Source: Salvator merianae
Lineage: Eukaryota; Chordata; Lepidosauria; Squamata; Teiidae
Assembly: GCA_003586115.2 (NCBI GenBank)
Contig: QVOM02000025.1
Span: 47,016,229 to 47,080,228 of the forward strand
DNA length: 64,000 bases
Reading direction: 5' to 3'
Shown: positions 34,950 to 47,275 of the stretch, piece after piece
Layout: every line of letters begins with the position of its first letter
Position numbering within the stretch: the stretch's first letter is position 1
Made by a program: the position numbers and the translations under genes
Notes under the pieces: model-generated
Told to the model about the DNA's origin: nothing
The model's input: only the letters and a program-made list of their open reading frames with translations
The model's database searches: none

Positions 34950-35600
34950 TTCAGAGAATCATAGAATTAGAAGGGATCTCCAAAGTCTTCAAGTTCATCC
35001 CACTGCTCAATAGCTCTGTTTGAAGGTCTCTAGCGAAGGGGACCTGCCACTTTGTGAGGTAACCTTTTCCACTAAATGAAAACTTTTCATATCTAACTTG
35101 GATCTACTTCTTTGAAGTTTCATCCCATTAATTCTAGTCCTGCCCTCTGGGGAAAATGAGAATATGTCCAATCCCTCTACAGTGTGAAACCTCTTCAGCT
35201 ATCTGGTATCTGAAGACAGGTATCATGTTCCCTCCCTTAATCCTATCTACTGTGGGCTAAACATACTTAGGGTTATTAAGCATTCCCAATAGGACTTGGT
35301 TTCCAGTTCTTTTACAGTCTTTGTAGCTGTCCTTTGAACTTGGTCCAGTTTATCAATGTCTTAAAAAAAGAAGCAGCAGCAGCTCATAACTAGACACAAT
35401 GCTCTAAATGAAGCCTGACCAAAGTAGAGTACAGTTAGATAACTTCTCATGATCTAAAATCAATGCTCTTCTGATGGCATTCACCTTCTTTGAGGCTGAG
35501 TCATGTTTAGTTTTCTGTTCCACCGCCTTTTCACAAGTGTTATTGTTAAGCATAATTTCTTCTATTCCATATTTCTTCCTTTCATTTTTCTTAGCTCCTT
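34950..35600 (-). mobile_element. CR1-type LINE, 3' part, antisense
   Basis: The plus strand begins AGAGAATCATAGAATTAGAA and continues GGGATCTCCAAAGTCTTCAA, TAGTCCTGCCCTCTGGGG, TATCATGTTCCCTCCCTTAA, GGGCTAAACATACTTAGGG, TAGGACTTGGTTTCCAG, TCCAGTTTATCAATGTC, TAGACACAATGCTCTAAATG and GAAGCCTGACCAAAGTAGAG. This is, in order, the antisense of the amniote CR1 3' region (AGAATCATAGAATTGGAAGG ... CTGGACACAATACTCTAGAT ... GAGGCCTGACCA). The copy is old and truncated at its 5' side. The reading frames here are not host genes. Confidence 0.85.
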
Positions 35601-36466
35601 CCATTTGAACCCACACTCAGCACAACCTTGCTTTACTCTGCTGAGGAATGTCTCAAGTGATTCTGTGCCTTGGCAGGCAAACAGGCCTGCCCACTATCAG
35701 CCTTCAGTGCAACCAAGAGCTGCAGAACATAGGCAGAATAAGCAACTGTGAGGACAGATCATTGACCTAATTTCTTCCTCTACCTCATGTGGAGTTATGT
35801 CCAACTCAGGATGGAGCTATATTGAACTGAAAAGTGCAGATTCTGGGGTTATTTCTGGTACATCACAAGCAAAATCTTGACAGTTATAGAATTTCATCCC
35901 ACAGTTCTGAGGATTTCAGTTTGACTGGTGTGACTACCATCTTCATGGCATATCCAAGAGTTCTTCTTTCTGAAATGTTCATAATCATGGCGATCTGGAT
36001 GCTGCCTTAGTGTAACGCCTTTGCTTAAAAATAATGGCTTTCTCTTTCTCACTAAATATTTAATGAAAGCTCACAGAAAGACAAGTTTACCTTCTGAGGA
36101 TCCTGTGTAAAATGGAAAGAATTGGTGCATGTGGATTGTCTCCACATATTTTGGAACCCTGAAAATAAGGTTGCAAAGTGGAGGCTCTTATTCCCGATTC
36201 TCTTTTTTTCACAGGGATAATCCAAAGCAGCTGTCTCTTTTGGTAAAAATAGTTTAGCCTGAACAGTGAAAAGTGAAAACATGTATAACTACAGATTGTT
36301 CCTACTTCCTGCCTCAGTGTCAGATGTTGAACAGTCAGTTGCTGAAAAATGTGTTTATAAATGATCAATGGGCAAGATTATTTTTTAAAGTAAACTACTG
36401 GAATGTCCTTGAACTAACTTCACAATATCATTAAAGAGATGTCAAAAAGGTGAGTGTATGTCTATG
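35601..36466. other. Non-coding sequence, no gene recognised
   Basis: Nothing supportable. The overlapping 76- and 93-residue antisense frames at 36052-36368 have no recognisable domain. Confidence 0.45.
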
Positions 36467-36516
36467 CAGTCACCAAAAGTCAAACTCAACATGACGGCAC
36501 ACACAAAAAAAATAAT
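36467..36516 (+). mobile_element. 3' tail of a Sauria-SINE or Bov-B LINE
   Basis: TGCAGTCACCAAAAGTCAAA, then CTCAACATGACGGCACACAC and an A run, corresponds to the GTCACCAGGAGTCGAC...GACGGCAC 3' tail shared by Sauria SINEs and Bov-B LINEs of squamates. Only the tail is present. Confidence 0.65.
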
Positions 36517-38378
36517 TTACCCAAATGCCTAAGGCACTAGAGAAGAATAGACCAATGATTGCAATTCAATTTTATCATTTTTTCCAAAACAGTGTTAAGA
36601 CATTCCTATTTTAAAATTCAAACAACAAAGTATTATTAATAATCAGGCATTACAAAAATATAGAAGCTGAGCTCTCAAACCAAAATAAGCAAAGCATACC
36701 ACGTTTAAGATTTTTGTTTTAACTTCTTCCTACTCATAGTCGTATATGCTTCAGGATGACAAATTTTCCAGGATTAGATGGGGAGAACTGATTGTAGGGG
36801 AGCATCACTAGGATTTGTCATGGTCCCCTAATCCATAATACTAGTCTTTAGTATCAAGCAGTTGCTTCACTAGTGTCAAGCAGTTGGTACATTAATTTCT
36901 GAAGTACTTTAGTAATGCCATGTTTGATAGTAGCAAGTGACTAGGATAGCACTTGAGGAATCCTCATAACCTCAGAATACAATACAAATGGAAGTACTAA
37001 AGTGTCTCTTCAAGTTTTAGTCCTTGACAGTGCAAAAACATCATGGGGCATGGGAAGGTAGTGGACAAAAGAACTGTAATCGTTCCTTCATATCCTTTAA
37101 CAATGATATTTTTAGGTATTGATAGATAATATTGATACATTTTAAAGGGAGATTAAATATTCAGTTGAAAAGCAAGCAAAACCAAAACCCCAAAACACAT
37201 GTCATTATGCACAGTATTTCTTGTTAACACACTGTTTATTACGTTTCTACAACCAGTACGCTTTCTGATTTTCATTGCTCTTGTTAGCAATTCAAGTAGA
37301 ATATTCCTTCCTTTCTAGATTTTCAATATTCCCAAATATTATCCTATTTTTGAATTTATGGTTTATCTTTCTTAATACAGATGTTAATACATTTAAGGAC
37401 CTCTCTGCACTTCTCACAAGTGTGGAATAAGAAGGGGTCTATGGGTTTCCCTTCTGCATGCTGGTGTGCTTTAAGGGAAATCTCACCCCCTCCTAGTATG
37501 CTCCATCTGCACAGAACAGAGCATAGGTGTTATAGGAAAAGGAAGGAGAGATTTGTGAAGTCTGTCTTAGGTCATTGAGAAAAGTGATAAACTTGTGTAA
37601 TTAATAAATTCATAGCAGTGGGTGAATGCAACTTGAAGCTCCTACCATACTGAAAGACAACTTGTGAGCTTTCTTTAAAAACACACACCACTGGTTAAAC
37701 TTCTTCAATGATTTACCAGTCTTGAATAGGCTTAAAGGAAGTTCACGCACAACAGGCTTCCAGTAGGGGGAAAGGTTTCCAGTTACACTCACCCAAATTG
37801 GCTGCCACAGATTTACAGGAAGAAATATCATGCATAACATAGGAATTCAAATTTAAAGTACTTAATTTACAAGAGAACACTCATTATTTTCACAACACTT
37901 CAGTCTTCACTAGTTGTTAAATACTATTAGATTCATAAAAGATATGTATGTGCAAAGTTCAGCGTGACTGCATGCCAAGTCAAAACTTGGATATCCTACA
38001 GAGGATAAAAAATTTACAAATCAATCATTAGATTTATGCTAATTGCAAAATTACTATATCTAAATATACCTACATAAAAAATCCCTATATTATACTTCCT
38101 AGTACTCTTTATAATTGCTTCAATTAACTGTATCCTGTGTGAATGTGACTGTTATATTTGTAATGCTGATGAACTTTATACCTACAATGAGACAACTTCC
38201 CCACTATTTCCAAAGAGATATCCTGTTCTTACCTTATTTATTATCTCATTCTCTTTGTATTTTCTCTAATGACTAAGAATACTCAATGAGGTGGAAAATG
38301 GTACTGACTTTATGTGTAGATTGTTGTCAATGAAAAAGTTGGGGTAGGAAAGCACTTTATGTAATTATGTAGTAGATA
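36517..38378. other. AT-rich sequence, no gene recognised
   Basis: GACCTCTCTGCACTTCTCAC near 37398 and CTCCATCTGCACAGAACAG near 37500 resemble segments of the CCTTTCTGCA-terminated repeat family at 42500 and 44096. No coding region supported. Confidence 0.4.
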
Positions 38379-38580
38379 AAGGTGCTATGGAATTGAGCTT
38401 GATTCCTGGTGACTGCATGAACAAATCCATGTAATTTTCTTTGTAATGATGCAGAAACAGTCTGCCTCTGTCTTATCATGGGATTATTTCTCAAGCAATT
38501 TACCTGCATTCCCAAAAAACCCATCCCATTTAAATACTAATCGGACCTGATCCTTCTTAGCTTCCATGATCAGATACCAT
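38379..38580 (-). mobile_element. 5S-rRNA-derived SINE (5S-Sauria type), antisense
   Basis: On the minus strand the element begins ATCTGATCATGGAAGCTAAG, then AAGGATCAGGTCCGATTAGT and ATTTAAATGGGATGGG. This matches the inner part of 5S rRNA (GATCTCGGAAGCTAAGCAGG GTCGGGCCTGGTTAGTACTTGGATGGG), including the region of the RNA polymerase III internal promoter. It ends in GTCACCAGGAATCAAGCTCA then ATTCCATAGCACC, the Sauria/Bov-B-type tail. The first part of the 5S head is missing or diverged. It is a SINE copy and not a functional 5S gene. Confidence 0.82.
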
Positions 38581-39663
38581 TGCTTGCAAAACCTAAATAC
38601 TGAGGTAATAATGTGAAAAGTAGACTATTACAAGGACAAAGCATAGAGAGACAAAGACTGTGTCTCCATGATGCAACAAAGGATTCTTGAGTGAGGACAG
38701 TAGCCCTAGAAATCTGATTAAGGTGCCTTTACTGCATTATGGATGCACAGTCACAGAGTTGCCAATTTCAATGGCTGTTTCGTGTAATTTTTAGTTTTAT
38801 TCTTTTGTCTGAAGTCTGGCTGAAGGCCAGAGTGTACTTATTCTCATGCTGCCCCTGCACAAGTCCTCTTCTGGAGTGCATGCTCTGACCCAGTGCACAC
38901 ACTCTACTCCAAGTCCTTGTTAAGGTTTGAAGCAGGTTTAAGTTTCTACTAGGGCCCATTATGGGATGTGTAGGAAATGGCCCAGGAAGCAGTTTTCTAT
39001 GCATCCTAAAGTAAAAAACTACAAAAAAAGAGCAAAAAGTATATAAAAAAAGCTTCTGATTTGTTGTTGTTGTTTGTACAAATAATTGGAAATCAACAAA
39101 AGTTCAGATGTTAACCTCCAAGTCTTTTGAACAGTACCCCTCCATGAGAGAGAAGAAATAAAAGTCACATAAAGAATTCTGATGAATACTTCTCAGGTGC
39201 AATGCAAATGATTGGGCAAAGGATGCTTTATGTGATGTATAGGTAACTGTGCCTTATCCATCTTCATCTTCATGCTCAGCCCCCTCAAGGTATTCCAGGA
39301 AATGAAAGGAAGATTCCTGTAGAATAAAGGAGGTCGGCAGCTGTGTTCAGAAACTAAACTTACAGGACCAATATTGTCTTTAATACTGAATAATATTGGA
39401 TCCAATATTGGGTGTATCTTCAACTAGTTGTAGTTCATTGATAGGGATGGAAGTCAGTCAATTTGAGGAGATCAAAAGGAGATTTCTAGCCTGCTTTATC
39501 TTTTCCCCCTATAAGCTTCTGCAAACATTCCACAACATTTTGCTTTCCTCAATTTGAAACTTCTGAATAGGAAGCAAATAGAACAGCTCTTTCTATAGGA
39601 CTTATTCTTTTGCCTTTCAGCCATTTCTGTCTTCAGGATAAAATACAGATGTGATATTTCCCC

Positions 39664-39709
<46 letters not shown>

Positions 39710-41525
39710 TCCAGCCTCCTATTAAATTATTCTTATCAGGTATTGTTTAGGGTGTAGCAGGGAATTCATGTTAGGTCTAAGCATCAAATGCAACTATCCA
39801 TTTCCTCTCCCCGCCTCCACCCACTTGAGAGTGCTGCTTTGGACTTTCTTGAGCAGCTTATGCACCCTGATGGATGTTGAAGTAGTAGGCTTGACCTCTT
39901 TGTATATTTTCTTCTGCTTTGTGTTGTATGGATTGGGAGTCAAACTCTGTCTCAAATTTTCCTAATGGTTCATCTATTTGGATTTTTCCAGCTTGCCAAA
40001 CATACATATATTTCAGTTTCCTTCCTTCCTTCCTTCCATTAATTCTCACATCTATTGTTTCACCCACATTTGTCTGAGGCTTTCAAAACTTTGTTCATGA
40101 ATACATCTCTTGAGTTAATACAAATGTTTCTCATTGCATTGAACTTTTTCTCATGTCAGTTCACATGGAGCATCACATCTCTGTTCTAACTGAAAATATG
40201 ACATGCACTGAACTTGCACAGTTGTGAAGATCTTCCACAAATGTGTTAGGAACTACACACATTTCTAATGAGTAGAGATCATATCAATCAAATTGGTGTG
40301 TCCCATTTCTTGAGAAAAATCAGAAGCTAGTAAATGGGACTTACTAGAATCTGTGTCTTTCCTAATAGTTTTTTTCTCTGTCTTATCAGATGTCATAGAC
40401 AATAGGAGTTCATTTTTCAAACTACCATAAAACATTTTAATAAATAACTGGCCAGTGGGCATTCTATTGACTGAGGACCTTTTGTCCTCTAACTTTCAGA
40501 TAATAAGTATGTGACGAGCACTTGGGTGAGCTAATAATGATGTTTTTCCATGGCTGAATTTCAAAAATCTTTACTTGCTTCAACCCTGCTATTATGCCTA
40601 CATATATCTGTACAGAAAAACTATAATTTCTATAGAAGAAGATTCCTTGCTAAGTCGTGTATAAAAAGATGATAGAGAGGAACAATTACAAGATTGTTCC
40701 TTCACACTTTTAGCTATTAGAAATAATCTGCCATCAAAAATTTCAGTGTTTGAAGGAAAGCCATTTTTACCTAATGTTAATACAAGTATTTTCCTTGATC
40801 CAAAGAGTATCTAGTTGCTTTCATTCCTACTTACATTTAAGTGTGTTCTGAGTTTCTAAAGCTACCTTCTCTCTTTTCACCATTCATAGGTCTTCTCTTG
40901 ATGTCCTATCCATTTGTAGATTGAAAAGTAAAATGCACTGGAGTGCTGGTGTCTATCAAAGTAATATTGAATAATTTCAAATTGCTTGTTAAAATACTGT
41001 GCAAATAAATAGAATGTAAAACCACTGTCAAATTCCAGGGTACTTATTTTCCAGATGTCCTTTTCAGGTTATAGGTCACTGCAGTAACATCAAATCATTT
41101 GCAGCTAGCAACCTATCAAGATTGATGATTTGGGAGAAAAGATTGCAGCAGAAGAATGCTATTAGTAGAGAAGGGAAGCTGCCAGACCAGCTGCTTATTA
41201 ATGAGAAGCCCAACTGGAAATTAGAATTAATAGGCAGCAGCTGGGAAAGGGTGAGACTAGAAGGATGCTGAAAGTTTCCAAATTCCTTCCAATGACTTGT
41301 TAAGCATTGGAAAGAAACTTGGCATGGGGAGCTATGTCATAGAAACCTGAATACTGAATAGTTAGGATTGAAAGCAAACAGGGAATAGTGAGCAAGCAAA
41401 AATAGACCTGGCTTCTGTTTTTGTCCTCCCCCTACTGCGTATGGTCACCACTTTCATACAGAGATGGAAGAACTTACTAACAGTGGTCTTCACAGATTTC
41501 AGGATTCATTCAAAAATTTTAACCA
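38581..41525. other. AT-rich sequence with microsatellites, no gene recognised
   Basis: Includes a GT repeat at 39669-39708 and a short CTTC repeat at 40020-40037. 41040-41350 has balanced composition without repeat character and could be a conserved non-coding block, but that cannot be judged from one genome. No coding region supported. Confidence 0.4.
39669..39708. repeat. (GT)n microsatellite
   Basis: About 20 perfect GT units. Confidence 0.95.
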
Positions 41526-41533
41526 TTGGCATA

Positions 41534-42320
41534 TAGGGATAGGTGAAAACTTTTGCCACCTTCGCCTTTCACAGCGAAAACAGCGTTTCCGCTGTTTTTG
41601 TGCCAAGGGCGAAAAACCCCTTCCCCATGAATGCGAAGAGCAGAAAACTTACCTTGCCTTCGCTGCCTAGTAAAAGTTCTACTTCCTCCAACGTGGAGAA
41701 AGTAGAATTTATACTGGCTGCTGTACTGGTGTCAGCAGTTGGTCAATATATTTGACTGACTGCTGACACCAGCCTATTGGATGCCTCGCTTCCCTGCTGC
41801 CAGGGAAACAGGCATCCAATAGAGGCTTCCCTGATGGGAGGGGGGAGCGCAGACGAGCCGGAGGGCTCGAAAAGGACGTGTGTCGCATGGTTCTACGAAT
41901 GGTAAGTTTTTTACTTTACTTTTTTATTTTTGTTTTACTTGTGTGTTGGGGGGGGATGAAGGGGCTTTTCTTTTTTATTTTATTTGTGTGTGGGGGGGTG
42001 TAGGGCTTTTCTTTTCTTTTTTATTTGTGTGGGGGGGGTGCAGGGTGTAGGGGCAGCATGGCTTCATTGGCAGCAATTGCCCAGCCTGCCACCTCTGTGC
42101 CATTCACCCTTAAAGATATACTGCCACCATATCTTTAAGGGTGGATGGGTGCAGAGCCGGTAGGCTGGCCAGTGACTGGCAATGAAACCATGTGCGAAAG
42201 GCTTCACAACGAAAGCGAAGCTGGCGTCTTTCGTCATGGGTTTTTCACGCGAAGATTTTTTTTGCCGGCCTCGCTTCGCAGCGAAGCGAAAAGCGGAAAA
42301 TGCCTTCACGCACACCCCTA
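41534..42320 (-). mobile_element. Complete hAT-type miniature element, B type, 787 bases
   Basis: Termini are TAGGGATAGGTGAAAACTTT at 41534 and TGCCTTCACGCACACCCCTA ending at 42320. A perfect 8-base target duplication TTGGCATA flanks it at 41526-41533 and 42321-42328. The interior is the reverse complement of the B-type copy at 20985-21799: TAGTAAAAGTTCTACTTCC, CACCAGCCTATTGGATGC, GGCATCCAATAGAGGCTTC, G-rich runs near 41945-42040, then the CACCCTTAAAGATATA...TATCTTTAAGGGTG hairpin at 42107-42144. It has no transposase frame; the frames of 60-90 residues inside are by-products. Confidence 0.93.
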
Positions 42321-42328
42321 TTGGCATA

Positions 42329-42504
42329 CCATTGTAAGAACAGGGGTGGATCAGAACTTAAGTGTGGCAAGGTAGGGGTGAGACTTCCACTGGAATGTTC
42401 TGTCTCGTCAACCTGAATTGCACTTTGATCCACTGTGGATCAACGTATCCTTTAGTAAGCAAAGGAGAGGTGTTTCCAGAGTTTTCATTTGATCTCTATA
42501 GCCA
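42329..42504. other. Short spacer, no feature recognised
   Basis: Ordinary sequence between the hAT target duplication and the next repeat. Confidence 0.5.
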
Positions 42505-42900
42505 AATGACCCCTTTCTGTATTTGCTGGTATTCCTTACCAACTGCACTAAAGTCTTCCTTTCTGCCCATTAGTTGGGATATGGAAAGGCCTTGCCCACT
42601 ACTGGTATGCTCTATCTGCACAAAATGGAGCATGATCCAGATCAAAATGCCCTTGATTGGGATCATTGATAGACTTTGATATCTAGGTCTACCAGCATAT
42701 CAACTCAGTCTAGTCTGGAATATGGAGGCATGTAGACAGTACACACCTCTGTGTTCCAGTTAAGGGGGGTGGAGGAAATTTTGATGGCATACCATATTAC
42801 ACTTCCAAAATGCCCCCCAGTGCTCTGAGACCAGGAACTGGCCCAGAATTATCTGTCCCAGCCTTGGCCAGATGACTTCTTCCAGACCCACTATCCCAGA
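42505..42900 (+). repeat. Dispersed repeat with CCTTTCTG-type terminus, copy 1
   Basis: Starts ACCCCTTTCTGTATTTGCTG. It shares with 44096-44710 the ordered blocks CTGCACAAAATGGAGC / CTACACAGGATGGAGC, CTACCAGCATATCAACTCAG / CCACCAACATATCATCTCAG, AATATGGAGGCATG / ATCATGGAGGCATG and CTCTGAGACCAGG / CTCTGAGGCCAGG. It appears to be an incomplete copy of a non-autonomous element. No protein is recognisable. Confidence 0.55.
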
Positions 42901-44095
42901 TTTGCATCAAATGAGTATGGGATGGATATTGCTATTAAAGAGTATTGCTATAAAGAACAAGAAAAAGGCTGGATGTGACCTTTATTTACAGTTTATGTAT
43001 GTATCTTGTAAACTATAAGAGGACAGAGATGGTATGAGCATGATGTTTAAAAAAATGAAGTTATTTTCATGTATTTTAAGCTGCTTTTTATTCAAGAACT
43101 GAATACATCTACATGCCACTGTTCCTCAACTTGTGTCCATATACCCTTTCTGCCTTTCTATACCTTATTCCTCATCTGAACCAGTTTGTCAGTCATTCAC
43201 AGAAATAATAAAAGGACACTATTTAACAGCCTGTTTTTATTATTTATAGCTATGTACACAATAGTTAAGTGACATACATTATAAAGTTACATATAACACA
43301 AAATAATTTATTTTAAAATTATATACATTAAAAAATAATACATTAAAACATTATACATAACTTTCAGGAAGGGTGGGGCAGAGGAAGCAAATACCCAGGT
43401 ACAGCAGCTAGTCAAGTTTTCTTCCTCCCAGCCAAGGACAGCCATAGTTCTTATATCTTGAACACTGCTCCAGTGTTCCAGCTGGGCACTGTTTATTGGC
43501 TTTGCCTGAGTTCCTTTCCTGGATTTTGCTTCTTTATTGTAGTAGAGGCCTCTTCATGAAAGAACTGCATGGGTTAGGGCTTTAAAACTGATAGATGCTC
43601 TTCAGAGGAGAAGAAATATGTATATATTTGTGTGTAGAGATTTGTTTGGTTAGGAAAGTTATATTATTGCATTTTGTATTATAAACTGATATTTGGTTTT
43701 GCATTTATCATTTTGTTTACTTAAACATTGTAAACTACCTTAAAAATGCCATGGAAAATAAACTGATCCAAATAGACTGATGGTGATGTCAATGATGTCA
43801 ATCATTGTGGGGAAACACTTTTATATGTGGTCCAACTCAATACCTCTGTCATGACCTTTAAAGACCTTAACAAACTTGGAAGTATCAGTAAAAAGTAATA
43901 ATGGAGAAGTTGATATTTTTGTAGACAAAATGCTAGCGTGGGTAGAGATGCTACTTTTAGATTACTGTCATTCTGTACCAATCTGCACCAGATTGATTGC
44001 TAAATGAATTGGTTGCTTGCAGTCTAGGGGGCTTTTTTGTTTACATTCAGTCAGTATATGATCCTCTGCAGTTAGTCTTCTTCAAGGCTTCTTCT
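42901..44095. other. AT-rich sequence with a LINE-like tail
   Basis: 43670-43780 (GCATTTATCATTTTGTTTAC, then TTAAACATTGTAAACTACCT) resembles an L2/CR1-group 3' tail on the plus strand. Nothing else recognised. Confidence 0.35.
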
Positions 44096-44710
44096 GTTCA
44101 CATGCTGGTGTAGACCAGAAAGGCGCCAGCCACTGCTACTATCCTTCGTCTACACAGGATGGAGCGTAATTCACATTAGGAGGTTTCTGATTTGGATTAT
44201 TGGTGGTTCTGATTAAACAGGTCCACCAACATATCATCTCAGGCCAGTTCAGATCATGGAGGCATGCAAAAGTTGTGTCTCCATTTCCTGAATTACCAGA
44301 GCATGCCACCTAATGAGTCCCGTAGGGACTCTGAGGCCAGGCACTTATATTCCTAGTCATCAGAGTCCTTGGAGACTAGTACTGAAAAGTGAGGACTGGG
44401 CTAGAACAGTGGCCCTTTCTGCACTTGACCTTATTCCAGATTATATCTTAGAATAGGGATCTGCCATCGGCATACTACTATGAACTATGGCAGGCCCCAC
44501 CTGGAGCCTGCTATAATCAGCACTAGTGTGTGGATAGCAGGTCCCTATTCTGGGATATAGTCCAGAATAAAGCCAAGTGCAGAAAGGGCCAGTGTTGCCA
44601 TGTAGATGGTGCTGTTCCAGCATGATCCATGCTGCATTCTGGACCAGAGGGCCTTGTGTGGTTCAGACCCATTGGATCTGATCATGGCAAGGTAAGTGCA
44701 GAAAGGCACT
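44096..44710 (+). repeat. Dispersed repeat with CCTTTCTGCA-type terminus, copy 2, interrupted
   Basis: Homologous to 42505-42900. The right end is AAGTGCAGAAAGGCAC at about 44708, the reverse complement of a GTGCCTTTCTGCACTT terminus. The body is split by the foldback MITE at 44411-44590. Outer ends and duplication are not firmly fixed. Confidence 0.55.
44411..44590. mobile_element. 180-base foldback MITE, copy 2, nested
   Basis: Left arm GGCCCTTTCTGCACTTGACC from 44411; right arm AAGCCAAGTGCAGAAAGGGCC ending at 44590. Next inwards are TATTCCAGATTATATCTTAG and CTGGGATATAGTCCAGAATA, then centre arms around CTATGGCAGGCCCCACC / GGAGCCTGCTATAATC. It has a 3-base duplication AGT at 44408-44410 and 44591-44593. 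It has the same length and architecture as 25192-25371. It is inserted within the older repeat at 44096-44710. Tentatively PIF/Harbinger-like. Confidence 0.82.
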
Positions 44711-46003
44711 AGATTTCTGGCCTATTGTTTATTTAATGAGTTCTCACATGCATGTGTTGTAGAACTGTATGATGTAGGCACATGAACCACTTGCAAGTGA
44801 CTTCCAAAGTTTTGAAGATGGTTGAATGCAGTCCCTGAGCTTTACAGTATAAACAACTTTCTTTTCAAAAGTGACACAGTACTTTCATTGCCTCCACAGT
44901 GCTGCTTTTCTTCTTCTTTTCCTCCTTCTGTATACTGGCATTTGCCAATTGCTTCGCTAATAAATCTATATTCACTTCCCACCCTCCCACCCCAATTTCC
45001 AGCAAGCTCTCCTGCAAATAGTAAACTCTGGTTGATTCATAATGTGGTGCAAGGTTTGTTATGATTTATGCACTTTTAATGTTCTGACAATTTAATAAGT
45101 ATATGCCACTTCTTTTCTACAATAACACAAAACAATAACTACGTATGAAGGTTTGGATTTTCAGCATGTTATTAAAGAGAAAGGTATACCTCCAGGCAGT
45201 TTGTAATAATTTTACTGTCAAAAGGCTGAAATCATAAGGGACAAAACTGATCTGACATCAATATCCACTCATGTGAAAAATAAAAGTATTTACTTTATTT
45301 GTAAAGTAGACATAATTTAAGATTAAACATTATATCCTGCTATGATTTTTAAAAAAATACTATCTAAAAATAGTGTTGCAAGATAGATGTATGAGAGTTA
45401 TTAAAGTCTGGAAAAAATAGAAATGGGATTTGGCATTTTTGCTTGCTTTTCATGGATAATGAAACTTGACAACTTTATTTCATTAATTTTGTTTATTCCT
45501 GTAAGCTTTGTTTTTACCTCTTTGATGCATTTGCAAGAAGGGCCACTACATACATGCACACTTCTCAGAAGAAGCCAAATAAATTCATGTGTAAGGTCAA
45601 ACTATATGTGACTGGGAATATTATCACCTATCATTATCACCAACATCACCACCACCGTTATCATCTACATCTACAGCTCATTATTCCCCTCAAAGATCCA
45701 AACCAAGTTAGAAAACACAAGCCAAATGGAATAAAACATAGTAATATGTGAACAGGATACAAAAACAGTTACTTGAAATGTGTGTGTGTGTGTGTGTGTG
45801 TGTATAATGCAAACATACTTTTCCAAGCTATTGCTGATTTCAATGTAAATACTGAAGAATTTGGAACATAAAGGAAATGTCAGAATTTATGTTATGGCAT
45901 TTAGAGATTCAGGAAGAAAGCTAAATAACTTAGGTGCTGCACTTTGGTGGTTCCTATTTCTTCAGGGCCGGAGAACTTGTAAGGAAGTGTTTCTGCCCTT
46001 CTG

Positions 46004-46043
<40 letters not shown>

Positions 46044-47047
46044 TGCTATAGCTCGCAGCTGGGCAAGCATTGTTATTTCCAGCTGGGACTTCTTTTCATT
46101 TCACTAACATAGGAAGATGGCCATTTTTCTTTGTTTGGGAAAACAGAACTGGTCTATTTGACCTTAACAAAGCACACCAAGGTAGATGCAACTGGCAGTG
46201 ACCCAGTTGAATGGAAGAAAACACTCAAAATCCTTTCTTTCACTCCGCAGCCAAAGCAGACTTAAGAGCAGCTATGGCAGACATTTTGCCAATTGATTGC
46301 AGGATCTTGAGGGTCCTATGCTCTTTGAGTGCTCACAGAACACCATCATGGATTAATGTAGATCCTGCCATGGAAACACTTGTCTTGAAAAGAGGTTGAG
46401 AAATAAATTTCATTAACTATGTTGACCCTGTCCTTCACTCTGCTTCTCTTTGTACACTCTGAAGTGGCATTACAGAAATGGTACCCGGTGATGTGAATTT
46501 TCAGAAATATTTGTCTGCAGAGTTCAATTGTACATTGTACATTTTTTTAAATTTATATAGGGGGGGGGGGGCATTTAAATAGTGTACATCATTCTTCAAA
46601 TTTTGCCCCTATACAATCAAAATATATACACACACACACAATACAATCCTCCAAGAGTATCCACTGTACTAGAAGAGATAAGCATTTGATGGATCCACTC
46701 AGTACAAATGTCTGCACTGGCATCACTAGAAGAGTCAACCAGAATTCTTTGTTTGGCATTGGCTGCATGCTATGTGGCCCAATCTGGTGCGGTCATGTGT
46801 TAGATAAAGGAGAGGTTGATCATCCAGGATGGATAATTTAATATCTCCTACTCACATTTGTTTATAGTGGGCAGCAGGGCTGCCAGCAAGATTGTACCTG
46901 TTGAAAATCAGACACAATTAATGTTTGCATACTTTATTACTATTTGTTGTTTTTGCAGAAGACACCTCATCGTCTCGAACTTAATGGGGTTAGCCTGAGC
47001 CAATACTTTCAAGTGACACAAATATCGATCCTGCCAACATCAGAATG
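44711..47047. other. Non-coding sequence with microsatellites
   Basis: GT repeat at 45780-45803, CA repeat at 46006-46040, and an 11-12-base G run at 46560-46571. No gene recognised. The small frame at 46211-46399 has no recognisable domain. Confidence 0.45.
46006..46040. repeat. (CA)n microsatellite
   Basis: About 17 perfect CA units. Confidence 0.95.
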
Positions 47048-47275
47048 TATTTATTTATTGTGTTTATATCTTTCCTCTCCTTTGAAAAGCTCAAGGTGAT
47101 GTGTATTATTCTCTGCCACTCAGTGCTGTTCTTACAGTGATTCTGTGCAGTACATTAAATTGAGTTATAGTGTGACTGGCCCAAAGCCAGCTGGAAAGAT
47201 TCTATGTCTAAGACGGATTTGAACCCTGATTTCCTAGGCCTAAAACTGACATTGTAGCTACTGCACCACAGTGGA
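47048..47275 (-). mobile_element. Squamate tRNA-derived SINE, antisense, near full length
   Basis: On the minus strand it begins TCCACTGTGGTGCAGTAGCT, with a box A-like TGGTGCAGTAGC and, about 35 bases on, a box B-like GGTTCAAATCC. These are the two internal RNA polymerase III promoter elements of tRNA-derived SINEs. It continues through GGGCCAGTCACACTATAAC and ends with CACCTTGAGCTTTTCAAAGG, AGAGGAAAGATATAAAC and an AT-rich tail. This is the layout of the common squamate SINE (GCCAGTGTGGTGTAGTGGTT ... ACCTTGAGCTCCTTGGAGG ... GGATATAAATG). Confidence 0.82.

Noticed and set aside
38520..38580. Possible 5S rRNA gene
   Set aside because: Only an inner portion matches, with many changes, and it is fused to a SINE tail, so it is a SINE and not an rRNA gene.
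47048..47275. Possible tRNA gene
   Set aside because: Box A and box B are present, but there is no cloverleaf-length closure and the sequence continues into a LINE-like tail, as in SINEs.
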